From AC-37 sp036382905 (GTDB taxonomy: Bacteria > Actinomycetota > Thermoleophilia > Solirubrobacterales > Thermoleophilaceae): 17,462 bases of DNA. Within the stretch, counting starts at the first letter, position 1. Each line of letters begins with the position of its first letter. Under the pieces are notes generated by a model. The model did no database searches and was not told the DNA's origin. It saw only the letters and a list, made by a program, of their open reading frames with translations. This document shows positions 7,143 to 14,025 of this stretch, piece after piece. The translations under genes and the position numbers were made by a program. The DNA lies in contig DASVPL010000194.1 of NCBI GenBank assembly GCA_036382905.1, positions 1 to 17,462 on the forward strand, written 5' to 3'.

Positions 7143-7697
7143 ATGGCGCTCTGGCTCGTCATCGCCGTCGCCGTGCTGCTCGTGGTCGGTGTCGCCCTGA
7201 TCTACAACAGCCTCGTCGCCAAGCGCAACCGAGCGGAGAACGCCTGGGCGCAGGTCGACGTGCAGCTGCGCCGCCGCCACGACCTGATCCCCAACCTGGT
7301 CGAGACGGTCAAGGGCTACGCGGCGCACGAGAAGGGCACGTTCGAGGCGGTCACCGAGACGCGCGCCGCCGCGCAGCAGGCGCAGGGGCCGGCCGCGCAG
7401 GCGCAGGCGGAGACTGCTCTGTCGGGTGCGCTCGGCCGCCTGATGGCCGTCGCGGAGAACTACCCCGCGCTGCGCGCCACCGAGAACTTCCAGCAGCTCC
7501 AGGGCGAGCTGGGCAGCACCGAGAACAGGATCGCGGTAGCCCGGCAGGTCTACAACGACACCGTCCTGACCCTCAACAACGCCTGCCAGCAGGTGCCGAC
7601 GAACATCGTCGCGAACGCGTTCGGGTTCCGGCTGCGCGAGTACTTCACGGTCGACGCGGGCGATCCCGCGCGCGATCCGGTCTCGGTGGGATTCTGA
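7143..7697 (+). CDS. lemA: LemA family protein
   Basis: A 184-residue LemA-family protein. One N-terminal transmembrane helix (about residues 3-22, LWLVIAVAVLLVVGVALIYN) leads straight into the LemA signature RAENAWAQVDVQLRRRHDLI and IPNLVETVKGYAAHEKGTF. The remainder is a long alpha-helical bundle ending in FGFRLREYFTVDA. LemA proteins are membrane-anchored helical-bundle proteins of uncertain biochemical role, often encoded with DUF2207, TPM or M48 peptidase genes. The ATG at 7143 is the natural start, since translation from further upstream would add residues from inside dcd. It lies four bases after dcd, and its TGA overlaps the next ATG by one base, so it is in the operon. The helical part probably faces outward, by family expectation. 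Confidence 0.93.
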   Translation: MALWLVIAVAVLLVVGVALIYNSLVAKRNRAENAWAQVDVQLRRRHDLIPNLVETVKGYAAHEKGTFEAVTETRAAAQQAQGPAAQAQAETALSGALGRLMAVAENYPALRATENFQQLQGELGSTENRIAVARQVYNDTVLTLNNACQQVPTNIVANAFGFRLREYFTVDAGDPARDPVSVGF

Positions 7698-9586
7698 TGC
7701 GGCGGGCGCCGGCCGCGCTGGCGGCGGCGCTCCTCGTCCTCCTGCTCGCCGCCGCCCCGGCCGGGGCGAAGTCGTTCGCCCTCTCGGACGCCGACGTGGA
7801 CGTGCGCGTCGCACCCGACGGCGGGATCGTGGTGCGCGAGTCGATCACCTTCGACTACGCCGGCTCGTTCAGCGGCGCCTTCCGCGACATCCCGCTGCGC
7901 AAGGGCGAGTCCATCGACCGGGTCTCGGTCGCGGAGCGCGGCGAGCGCTACAAGCCGGGCGGGTCGCTCACGCTCGGCACCGGCGGCCCGGCGTCCCAGT
8001 TCGGCTCCGGCGTGGTCGACGGCAAGCAGCGGATTGTCTGGCGCTTCCGGGCCCTCGACGAGCGGCGGACGTACACGATCCGCTACCGGATCTCGGGCCT
8101 CGCGCTGGCCTACGACGACGTGGTCGACGTGAACCTCCAGGTCTGGGGGAGCACATGGGAGACCGGGCTGGCGCGGCTGCGGGCGACGATGGCCGCGCCG
8201 CGGGAGGTGACCGCGCGCAACGCGCGCGTCTTCGGCCACCCGGTCACGGTGCCCGGGGACACCGCCTTCGGCGGCGGCGCGGCCCACCTGCGCGCGCTCG
8301 ACGTGCCCAAGCAGCAGTTCGTGGAGATGCGGCTGCTGTTCCCGCGCTCGATGCTGACCTCCACCAAGCGCGCGAAGGTGGCCCGCGGTGAGGCGCGCAC
8401 GCGGATCCTCGCCGCCGAGCGCGCCGACGCGGCCGACTACGAGCACAACCGCCGCAAGATCGACGACGCCGTCGATCACCTCCCGGCCAACCTGCTGCTC
8501 CTGCTGTTCCTGGGCGTCGCCCCGGCCGCCGCGATCCTCGCGCTCGTGTGGCTCGTGCTCTCCCGCGAGCGCCGCGCCGCGGACTACGACCGTGAGTACG
8601 AGCAGGAGCCGCCGTCCGACGACCCGCCGGCGCTGATCGCGCCGCTGCTGCGTCAGTCCACGAAGCCCGGCGGCGAGGAGTTCACCGCCACGCTGTTCGA
8701 CCTGATCCGGCGCGGCTACCTGACCACCGAGCCGACCACCACCGAGAAGTGGAGCTGGGGCGCGCTCGGCAAGCGCGAGGGGCCCGACCTGCTGCTCTCG
8801 CGCAAGGGCGCCACCGGCGACGCCGCGCCGCTCGAAAAGGGCGTAGCGAAGATCCTCGAGCGGGCGCTCGGCAACGGGCCGCTCCCGCTCTCCGAGCTGT
8901 CCGAGAAGATCAAGGGCAACCGCGAGGCGAACGCCAACAGCTACAGCTCGTGGCAGGAGAAGATCGGCAAGGAGTTCGGCCGCCGCCACTGGTACGACGA
9001 CCGCGCCGCGAAGGTGATCGGTGCCGCGGCCGCTGCGATGGGGCTCGCCGCGATCGCGCTGATCGCGATCGGCGTCGTAGGGATCGACTCGCGCTTCGTT
9101 CGCTGGGGCGAGGTCGTGCAGATCGCGCTGGGGGTGGCGGCGGCGATCAACGCGGTCGTGCTCGTCGTCTCGCTGCGCAACGAGCGGCTGCGCCGGCGCT
9201 GGACCCCCGCGGCCGCGCTCGAGGCGGCGCGCTGGGCCGCGTTCCGCCGCTACCTGCGCGACTTCCCCCGGCTCCAGGAGGCGCCGCCGGAGTCGGTCGC
9301 GCTGTGGGAGCGCCTGCTGGTCTACGGCATCGCCTTCGGCCTGGCCGATCGCGTACTCCAGGCGGCGAAGATCGCCGCGCCGGAGGCGCTGGCGCAGAGC
9401 GGCATCTACGCACCCGGCTACTACGCCGGCGGCGAGACCTTCTACTCGGGCTCGAGCATCTCCAGCGTGTCGAGCGGCTTCTCGAGCGCCCTGGCGCCGC
9501 CGTCGAGCGGGTCCGACGGCGGTGGGGGCGGCTTTTCGGGCGGGGGTGGAGGCGGGGGCGGAGGAGGAGGCGGCGGCGCCTGGTGA
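7697..9586 (+). CDS. DUF2207 domain membrane protein with glycine-rich tail
   Basis: A 629-residue predicted membrane protein of the DUF2207 family, function unknown. It begins with a signal peptide ending AGA (1-24). A beta-rich extracytoplasmic domain follows (about 25-262; VRESITFDYAGSFSGAFRDI near 51-70 is typical of the family). Then come transmembrane helix 1 (about 264-287), a cytoplasmic winged-helix-like domain (about 310-430, including LFDLIRRGYLTTE), helices 2 and 3 (about 437-464 and 473-494), and a Ser/Gly tail ending in an almost pure glycine run and Ala-Trp. Such glycine tails are usual in DUF2207 and TPM-type proteins. The ATG overlaps the lemA stop by one base, and the TGA overlaps the next GTG as GTGA. 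LemA and DUF2207 are often neighbours and may act together at the membrane, which is inference. Confidence 0.88.
   Translation: MRRAPAALAAALLVLLLAAAPAGAKSFALSDADVDVRVAPDGGIVVRESITFDYAGSFSGAFRDIPLRKGESIDRVSVAERGERYKPGGSLTLGTGGPASQFGSGVVDGKQRIVWRFRALDERRTYTIRYRISGLALAYDDVVDVNLQVWGSTWETGLARLRATMAAPREVTARNARVFGHPVTVPGDTAFGGGAAHLRALDVPKQQFVEMRLLFPRSMLTSTKRAKVARGEARTRILAAERADAADYEHNRRKIDDAVDHLPANLLLLLFLGVAPAAAILALVWLVLSRERRAADYDREYEQEPPSDDPPALIAPLLRQSTKPGGEEFTATLFDLIRRGYLTTEPTTTEKWSWGALGKREGPDLLLSRKGATGDAAPLEKGVAKILERALGNGPLPLSELSEKIKGNREANANSYSSWQEKIGKEFGRRHWYDDRAAKVIGAAAAAMGLAAIALIAIGVVGIDSRFVRWGEVVQIALGVAAAINAVVLVVSLRNERLRRRWTPAAALEAARWAAFRRYLRDFPRLQEAPPESVALWERLLVYGIAFGLADRVLQAAKIAAPEALAQSGIYAPGYYAGGETFYSGSSISSVSSGFSSALAPPSSGSDGGGGGFSGGGGGGGGGGGGGAW
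9524..9558 (+). repeat. G-tract cluster in the glycine tail (possible G-quadruplex)
   Basis: Four G tracts (5, 3, 5 and 5 Gs) separated by loops of 9, 1 and 7 bases lie on the coding strand inside the glycine-tail codons, 25 bases before the next start codon. The tract could fold as a DNA or mRNA quadruplex. It is also fully explained as codons for polyglycine. Confidence 0.4.
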
Positions 9587-10389
9587 GCCCGCTCCGCGAG
9601 ATCAACGGCGTTCGGCTGCTGGTCGAGGAGTCGGGTAGTGGGCCCGCGCTCGTCCTCGTGCACGGGAGCTGGGACGACCGGCGCTCGTGGGGGCGGATCG
9701 AGAACGAGCTGAGTCGCCGCTACCGGGTGGTGAGCTACGACCGCCGCGGCCACACGGGCAGCGATGACGGCTACCCGGCGGGGACGCGCCGGACCGACGA
9801 GGACGATCTCGCGGAGATCATCGAGGCGCTGGGGCTCGCACCCGCGCACGTGGTCGCGAGCTCCTTTGGCGGCTCGATCTCGCTCGGCCTGGCCGCGCGC
9901 AGGCCGGAGCTCGTGCAGACCGTCTGCGCGCACGAGCCGCCGCTGCTGTCAATCGCGGCCGACGACCCCGAGGTCGCGCGCGTGTTCGAGACCATGCGCT
10001 CGCTCCTCGAGCTGATCGATCGCGGCGAGCGCGAGGCCGCCGCGCGCGGCTTCGCGGACGACATCGCCCTCGGGCGCGGCAGCTGGGCGATGATCCCGAC
10101 CGACGTGCGTGCGTCGATGGTGGCGAACGCCGAGACGGCCGCCGGTGAGGTCCGCGACCCCGAGTGGGCGCAGCTCGACCTGGACGGGCTGAGCCGCGCC
10201 GGGGTGCCGCTCCTCGTCACTCAGGGCAATACGAGCCCGCTGTTCTTCAGGCGGATCATCGAGCGGCTCGCGGCGGCGGTCGAGGGCGCGGAGGTCAGGA
10301 CGCTGCCGGGCGCCGGCCACCTCCCGCACCTCACCCACCCGGCGGAGTACGTGGCCGCCGTCAGGGGCTTCATCGAGCGCTCGGCTTGA
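9583..10389 (+). CDS. Alpha/beta hydrolase
   Basis: A 268-residue alpha/beta-fold hydrolase of unknown substrate. The oxyanion-hole region is LVLVHGSWDDRRSW, the strand-4 region VVSYDRRGHTGSD, the nucleophile elbow ASSFGGS with S94, and the catalytic histidine GAGHLPHLTHP with H246. After strand 7, where many relatives have Gly-x-x-Asp, this protein reads TQGNTSPLFF, so Ser218 stands at the usual acid position. The acid may come from elsewhere (for example after strand 6), or the triad may be incomplete. The GTG at 9583 overlaps the DUF2207 stop as GTGA, which fixes the start and makes this the last gene of the plus-strand operon. Its 3' end overlaps the convergent lactate dehydrogenase-like gene by 20 bases. 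No signal peptide, so cytoplasmic. Confidence 0.88.
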   Translation: MSPLREINGVRLLVEESGSGPALVLVHGSWDDRRSWGRIENELSRRYRVVSYDRRGHTGSDDGYPAGTRRTDEDDLAEIIEALGLAPAHVVASSFGGSISLGLAARRPELVQTVCAHEPPLLSIAADDPEVARVFETMRSLLELIDRGEREAAARGFADDIALGRGSWAMIPTDVRASMVANAETAAGEVRDPEWAQLDLDGLSRAGVPLLVTQGNTSPLFFRRIIERLAAAVEGAEVRTLPGAGHLPHLTHPAEYVAAVRGFIERSA

Positions 10390-11572
10390 GACCGCGGCCC
10401 TCGTAGAGCGCCGAGCGGTCGAGCCCGGCCACCGAGTTCTGACCGGTGAGCCCGAGCGCGGTGTCGATGTCGGCCCGCATGCCCTCGATCACGTGTCGCA
10501 CGCCGGCCTGGCCGCGGGCCGCCACTGCCCACGCCCAGGGCCGGCCGATGAGCACGGCGCGCGCCCCCAGCGCGACCATCTTCACCACGTCGAGGCCCGT
10601 GCGCACCCCGCCGTCGACGAGCACCTCGACCTCGTCGCCGATCGCGTCCACCACGTCGGGCAGCGCGCGTGCCGTGGAGGGCACCGAGTCGAGCTGGCGC
10701 CCGCCGTGGTTCGACACCACGACCCCGTCCACGCCCGCGTCGGCGGCCCGGCGCGCGTCCTCGGGGTCGAGCACGCCCTTCACGACCAGGCGGCCGTTCC
10801 AGTGCTCGCGCACCCAGGCGATGTCGTCCCAGGTCACGCTCGGGTCGAACTGCTCGTCGACCCACTGCTTGAAGTCGGCCGGTGTGCTGGCGTCCGGCAC
10901 GGCATTCTCGAGGTTGCCGAACGTGAGCGGCTTGCCGCCGACCGCCACCTCCCGCAGCCAGCGGGGATGCGAGACGAGGTCGAGGCCGCGCCGCGCCTTC
11001 GCCCACGCGGTGTGCTCGCCGACCATCGCGTTGCGCGTGTCGCGGTGGCGCGCACCGACCACGGCGAGGTCGATCGTCAGCATCAGGACCGGCGAGCCGA
11101 CCGCCTGAGCGCGCGCCATTAGGTCCTGCGCGTAGCCGCGGTCGCGCATCACGTAGAGCTGGAACCACGGCGGCGCGGTCGTCGCCCCGGCCACCTCCTC
11201 GATGCTGCAGATCGAGACGGTCGACTCGACGAACGGCACGCCCGCGGCCTCGGCCGCGCGCGCGGCCAGCACCTCGGCGCGCGGCGCGCACATCCCGGCG
11301 AGCCCCACCGGGGCCAGGACGATCGGCAGCGCGAGCTGCTGACCGAGCACCTCGACGGCCTGCTCGCGGACGCTCACGTCGCGCATGACCACCTGCCGCA
11401 GCAGGACCCGGCCGAGGTCGGACACGTTCGCGCGCATCGTGGACTCGTCGTAGGCGCCCCCGTCGACGTAGTCGAAGAGCTGCCGCGGCAGCCGCCGCCG
11501 CGCCAGCTCGCGGTAGTCGGCGGCGGTCGCGGGGGCGACGCCGAGCGGGCGATCGGCTCTGTAGCGGGTCAT
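10370..11572 (-). CDS. lldD: FMN-dependent alpha-hydroxy acid dehydrogenase, L-lactate dehydrogenase (LldD-like)
   Basis: A 400-residue TIM-barrel flavoenzyme that oxidises an L-2-hydroxy acid, most likely L-lactate to pyruvate. Family motifs read clearly: FDYVDGGAYDE near the N terminus, LAPVGLAGMCAPRAEV (FMN site), ESTVSICSIEEVA, FQLYVMRDR, VSNHGGRQLDSVPSTARALP with catalytic H289 and substrate-binding R292, then LVDGGVRTGLDVVKMVALGA and LIGRPWAWAVAARG for the FMN phosphate. Length and motif spacing agree with E. coli LldD. The ATG at 11572 starts at the conserved N terminus; the frame is open to 11713, but that extension is basic low-complexity sequence lacking any family motif. GAACAT seven bases upstream suggests a leaderless start. 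Lactate 2-monooxygenase and glycolate or mandelate oxidases are alternatives within the family. It stands alone, without a permease or regulator nearby. Confidence 0.9.
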   Translation of the reverse strand: MTRYRADRPLGVAPATAADYRELARRRLPRQLFDYVDGGAYDESTMRANVSDLGRVLLRQVVMRDVSVREQAVEVLGQQLALPIVLAPVGLAGMCAPRAEVLAARAAEAAGVPFVESTVSICSIEEVAGATTAPPWFQLYVMRDRGYAQDLMARAQAVGSPVLMLTIDLAVVGARHRDTRNAMVGEHTAWAKARRGLDLVSHPRWLREVAVGGKPLTFGNLENAVPDASTPADFKQWVDEQFDPSVTWDDIAWVREHWNGRLVVKGVLDPEDARRAADAGVDGVVVSNHGGRQLDSVPSTARALPDVVDAIGDEVEVLVDGGVRTGLDVVKMVALGARAVLIGRPWAWAVAARGQAGVRHVIEGMRADIDTALGLTGQNSVAGLDRSALYEGRGLKPSAR

Positions 11573-11579
11573 GCCGCGG

Positions 11580-11585
11580 ATGTTC
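11580..11585 (-). promoter_or_regulatory. Candidate leaderless -10 element of the LldD-like gene
   Basis: Minus-strand GAACAT is followed by seven bases and the ATG at 11572. It departs from TANNNT only at the first base. No Shine-Dalgarno sequence lies before the ATG. A 7-bp hairpin (11594-11613) sits just upstream; its role is unknown. Confidence 0.35.
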
Positions 11586-11670
11586 CCAAAACGGCGGCTG
11601 GCTGAGCAGCCGCACCCGCCGGCCGCACGAGCGCAGGAGCGCCAAGCCGCCGCCGGCGGCCCTCGCCGTC

Positions 11671-11699
11671 TTGACAGCACGGCGCTTCGATCAGAGGGT
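11671..11699 (+). promoter_or_regulatory. Sigma-70-type promoter of the RTX-like gene
   Basis: A perfect TTGACA -35 box (11671-11676), 17 bases, then GAGGGT (11694-11699), which keeps the conserved A at position 2 and T at position 6 of a -10. Transcription would begin near 11706, leaving a leader of about 20 bases with the Shine-Dalgarno GGAAGGG (11715-11721) six bases before the ATG. Confidence 0.5.
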
Positions 11700-11727
11700 G
11701 GATCCGCTCGCAACGGAAGGGATTCGG

Positions 11728-13095
11728 ATGATCAAGGCAGGTACGCGCCGCGCGATCGCGGCGTCGATCGCAGTCGTGGCCGCGGCCGCCGTGCCGGCGC
11801 CGGCGCTGGCCGCCGAGGCGCACGTCGAGACGATCGACGGCGTGAAGGTGATCGTGTTCAACGCCGCTCCGGGCGAGCTCCAGAGCGTGCTCGTGGACCG
11901 CGACCCCGGCTTCACGAACGACCAGTACCAGCTCGAGGACCAGAACAACAAGGTGAGCGCCGGCACGGGCTGCGCGAACCCGCCGCGCACGCCGTTCGCC
12001 GGCGTCGAGGAGAAGATCGTCCGCTGCGACGCGAGCGCCACGACGATCCGCGTGAACCTCGCCGACGGGCGCGACAGCGTGCGCTTCGGCGACCTCAGCG
12101 GCCACCTGATCACCGACGTGGTCGACGGCGGCGACGGCGACGACAGCCTCGACACCTCCAACGGCAGCGGCCTGATCATGGGCGGCCCGGGCGACGACAC
12201 CATCGACGCCAACGCCGGCGACGACGAGGTCATCGGCGGCGACGACGACGACACGATCGTGGGCGGCCCCGGCTCGGACACCATCAGCGGCGACGCCGGG
12301 GACGACAAGATCCGCGGCCACGCGACGCCCGACACGCACGAGATCGGCAAGGTGACCGACTTCCGCGCCGGCGACGTGAACAAACTCGCCGGCGGGCCCG
12401 GCAACGACACGATCGTCGGCGACAACGGGACCGACGAGCTGACGGGCGACACGGGCAACGACAACCTCAACGGCGCCGGCGCGGCGGACCTGCTCGACGG
12501 CGGGGCCGGCAACGACACCATCGACGAGGGCGACACGCCCGGCGACCCCAACGGTGGCGGCCCGGCGGGCCCGCTCGCGCCGGACACGGTCCGCGGCGGC
12601 TCGGGGACCGACACCGCCACCTACTGCACGCGCCACTACTCGGACTCCGAGGCGCGCAAGCACACGCTCACGATCACGCTCGACGACAAGGCCAACGACG
12701 GCGAGAAGGGCGAGAAGGACCAGATCGGCTCGAAGGGCGACGTCGAGAACGTGCTCGGCGGCGGCGTGACGAACGACAGGATCACCGGCAACTCTCGGGC
12801 CAACGAGCTGATCGGCGACTGCCTGAGCACGTTCACCTCATCGGGCGACAACAAGCTCTACGGCGCAGGCGGCAACGACAAGCTCGTCGGCTCGAGCGGT
12901 CGCGACCTGCTGAACGGCGGCAAGGGAGCGGACCGCTTCCTCGGCAACGAGGACGCCGACACGATCCAGGCCAAGGACGGCGCGCGCGACAAGTCGATCA
13001 ACTGCGACGGGCTCGGGGCGAAGTCGAGCAAGGACAGCGCGACGGTGGACCGCTCGGACCCGACCCCGTTCAACTGCGACAAGCTGCGCCGCTGA
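11728..13095 (+). CDS. Secreted RTX-like calcium-binding repeat protein
   Basis: A 455-residue exported acidic protein. A Sec signal peptide ends ALA (1-28). A non-repeat N-terminal domain follows (about 30-130). Then come nonapeptide repeats of the GGxGxDxhx type found in hemolysin-like calcium-binding proteins (for example GGPGDDTID, GGPGSDTIS, GGAGNDTID), a spacer containing HTLTITLDDKANDGEKGEKD and DVENVLGGG, and a second repeat block (GAGGNDKLVGSSGRDLLNGG). Such repeats form a calcium-bound parallel beta-roll. The ATG at 11728 is chosen over an in-frame TTG at 11671 because it has GGAAGGG six bases upstream and starts the signal peptide directly; the TTG is inside the -35 box. No type I secretion genes are nearby, so export by Sec is the simplest reading. 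The C terminus carries basic and Cys residues. The role, perhaps in the cell surface or matrix, is unknown. Confidence 0.88.
   Translation: MIKAGTRRAIAASIAVVAAAAVPAPALAAEAHVETIDGVKVIVFNAAPGELQSVLVDRDPGFTNDQYQLEDQNNKVSAGTGCANPPRTPFAGVEEKIVRCDASATTIRVNLADGRDSVRFGDLSGHLITDVVDGGDGDDSLDTSNGSGLIMGGPGDDTIDANAGDDEVIGGDDDDTIVGGPGSDTISGDAGDDKIRGHATPDTHEIGKVTDFRAGDVNKLAGGPGNDTIVGDNGTDELTGDTGNDNLNGAGAADLLDGGAGNDTIDEGDTPGDPNGGGPAGPLAPDTVRGGSGTDTATYCTRHYSDSEARKHTLTITLDDKANDGEKGEKDQIGSKGDVENVLGGGVTNDRITGNSRANELIGDCLSTFTSSGDNKLYGAGGNDKLVGSSGRDLLNGGKGADRFLGNEDADTIQAKDGARDKSINCDGLGAKSSKDSATVDRSDPTPFNCDKLRR
12121..12534 (+). repeat. RTX-type nonapeptide repeat block 1
   Basis: Coding repeats of the GGxGxDxhx type, about 9 residues (27 bases) per unit and mostly in tandem. 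One interruption (GHATPDTHEIGKVTDFRAG) sits in the middle. The repeated GGCGACGAC-type DNA is a consequence of the protein repeat. Confidence 0.75.
12847..12965 (+). repeat. RTX-type nonapeptide repeat block 2
   Basis: A second shorter run of glycine/aspartate nonapeptides near the C terminus (GAGGNDKLVG, SSGRDLLNGG, KGADRFLGN), separated from block 1 by the ANDG/DVENVLGG spacer. Confidence 0.65.
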
Positions 13096-13103
13096 ACGGG
13101 GAG

Positions 13104-13973
13104 CTAGCCGCGCGCGGGGAGGTCCAGCGTGTCCTCCTCTGGCACGCCCTCGGCTAGCTGCTTCTCGCGCTCGATCTCGGCGTTGACCTCGGCGCCGAAC
13201 AGGAGCGCGACGTTGGTGAGCCAGAGCCAGAACAGCAGGATGATCGCGGCGGCGAACGAGCCGTAGGTGACGTTGATGGAGCTGAAGTGCCCGATGTACT
13301 CGGAGAACGCCGCCGAGGCCGCGATCCAGACGGCCACCCCGGCGGCCGCCCCCGGCGTGAGCCACCGGAACGCGCGCTGCTTGACGTCGGGCGTCACGTA
13401 GTAGAGGAACGAGAAGACGAGCATCGCGCTCGCCAGCGCGAGCGGCCAGCGCACCACCATCCAGACCGACGCCGCCGTCGAGCCCGCGAGGTCCTCCGCG
13501 GCCTCCGCGCCGACGAAGACCAGCACGAGCGTGGCGAGCACCAGGGCGAAGAGCACGACCGTGGACATCACGTCGGTCAGCTTGCGGCGCAGGAAGCTCC
13601 GGCCGTCGCCGGCCTCGAACACCACGTTCATCGCCCGGCGCGCCGCCTCGAGGTAGCCCGTGGTCCCGTACAGGACGGTGAGCGTGCTGATGAGCAGCGC
13701 CAGGGCGGCGCTCCCCTTGCTCCGGAGGGCCGCGCGCACCGCGTCGTCGATCGGCGCGAGCGTGGTGGCCGGCACGACGTCGCGCAGGTAGTCGACGATC
13801 GAGTCGTAGGTGCCGGGGTACTCGCCGAGCAGGCCCAGCAGCGACACGCCCAGCAGCAGCGTGGGGAACAGCGACATCAGCGCGTAGTACGTCAGCGCCG
13901 CCGCGTGGTGGGTGGCCTGGTCGTCGTAGAACGAAAAGAGGACCCGCTTGATGACCGCCCACGCGTCCCGCAC
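13104..13973 (-). CDS. YihY/virulence factor BrkB family membrane protein
   Basis: A 289-residue polytopic inner-membrane protein of the YihY/BrkB family (formerly annotated RNase BN), molecular function not established. The N-terminal family motif DDQATHHAAALTYYALMSLFP is followed by about six transmembrane segments, with the loop motif TVLYGTTGYLEAARRAMNVV, the YYVTPDVKQRAFRWLTPGA segment, and the last helix region SSINVTYGSFAAAIILLFWL before a charged cytoplasmic tail, all typical. The GTG at 13973 is preferred because TACGTT lies exactly six bases upstream, as for a leaderless transcript; an in-frame TTG at 14000 would add nine residues and is the alternative. It faces the RTX-like gene tail to tail with only eight bases between stop codons, leaving no room for a separate terminator. 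Confidence 0.88.
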   Translation of the reverse strand: MRDAWAVIKRVLFSFYDDQATHHAAALTYYALMSLFPTLLLGVSLLGLLGEYPGTYDSIVDYLRDVVPATTLAPIDDAVRAALRSKGSAALALLISTLTVLYGTTGYLEAARRAMNVVFEAGDGRSFLRRKLTDVMSTVVLFALVLATLVLVFVGAEAAEDLAGSTAASVWMVVRWPLALASAMLVFSFLYYVTPDVKQRAFRWLTPGAAAGVAVWIAASAAFSEYIGHFSSINVTYGSFAAAIILLFWLWLTNVALLFGAEVNAEIEREKQLAEGVPEEDTLDLPARG

Positions 13974-13979
13974 GCGGTC

Positions 13980-13985
13980 AACGTA
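13980..13985 (-). promoter_or_regulatory. Leaderless -10 element of the YihY gene
   Basis: Minus-strand TACGTT matches TANNNT and is followed by six bases (GACCGC) and the GTG at 13973, the same geometry as at the dCTP deaminase gene. It argues for GTG 13973 over TTG 14000, since the latter codon would lie upstream of transcription. Confidence 0.5.
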
Positions 13986-14025
13986 CCGCCGGGGAGCCAA
14001 ACGGCCCCCCGGCGCCCGTCCCTGG

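Noticed and set aside
4091..7162. Minus-strand open frame of 1023 residues spanning the TPP enzyme and dCTP deaminase.
   Set aside because: Composition is low-complexity and typical of antisense frames in GC-rich DNA; both recognised genes lie in other frames with conserved motifs.
7550..8989. Minus-strand 479-residue open frame opposite DUF2207.
   Set aside because: It resembles antisense translation of the DUF2207 codons and has no independent motif or start signal.
12121..12965. Repeated GGCGACGAC-type DNA considered as a DNA repeat array or CRISPR-like structure.
   Set aside because: The periodicity is 27 bases in frame and encodes RTX nonapeptides; there are no conserved repeats with unique spacers.
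13974..14000. TTG start at 14000 for the YihY protein.
   Set aside because: It is upstream of a good TACGTT -10 that fits the GTG at 13973, and has only a weak G-run as a ribosome binding site; it remains possible.
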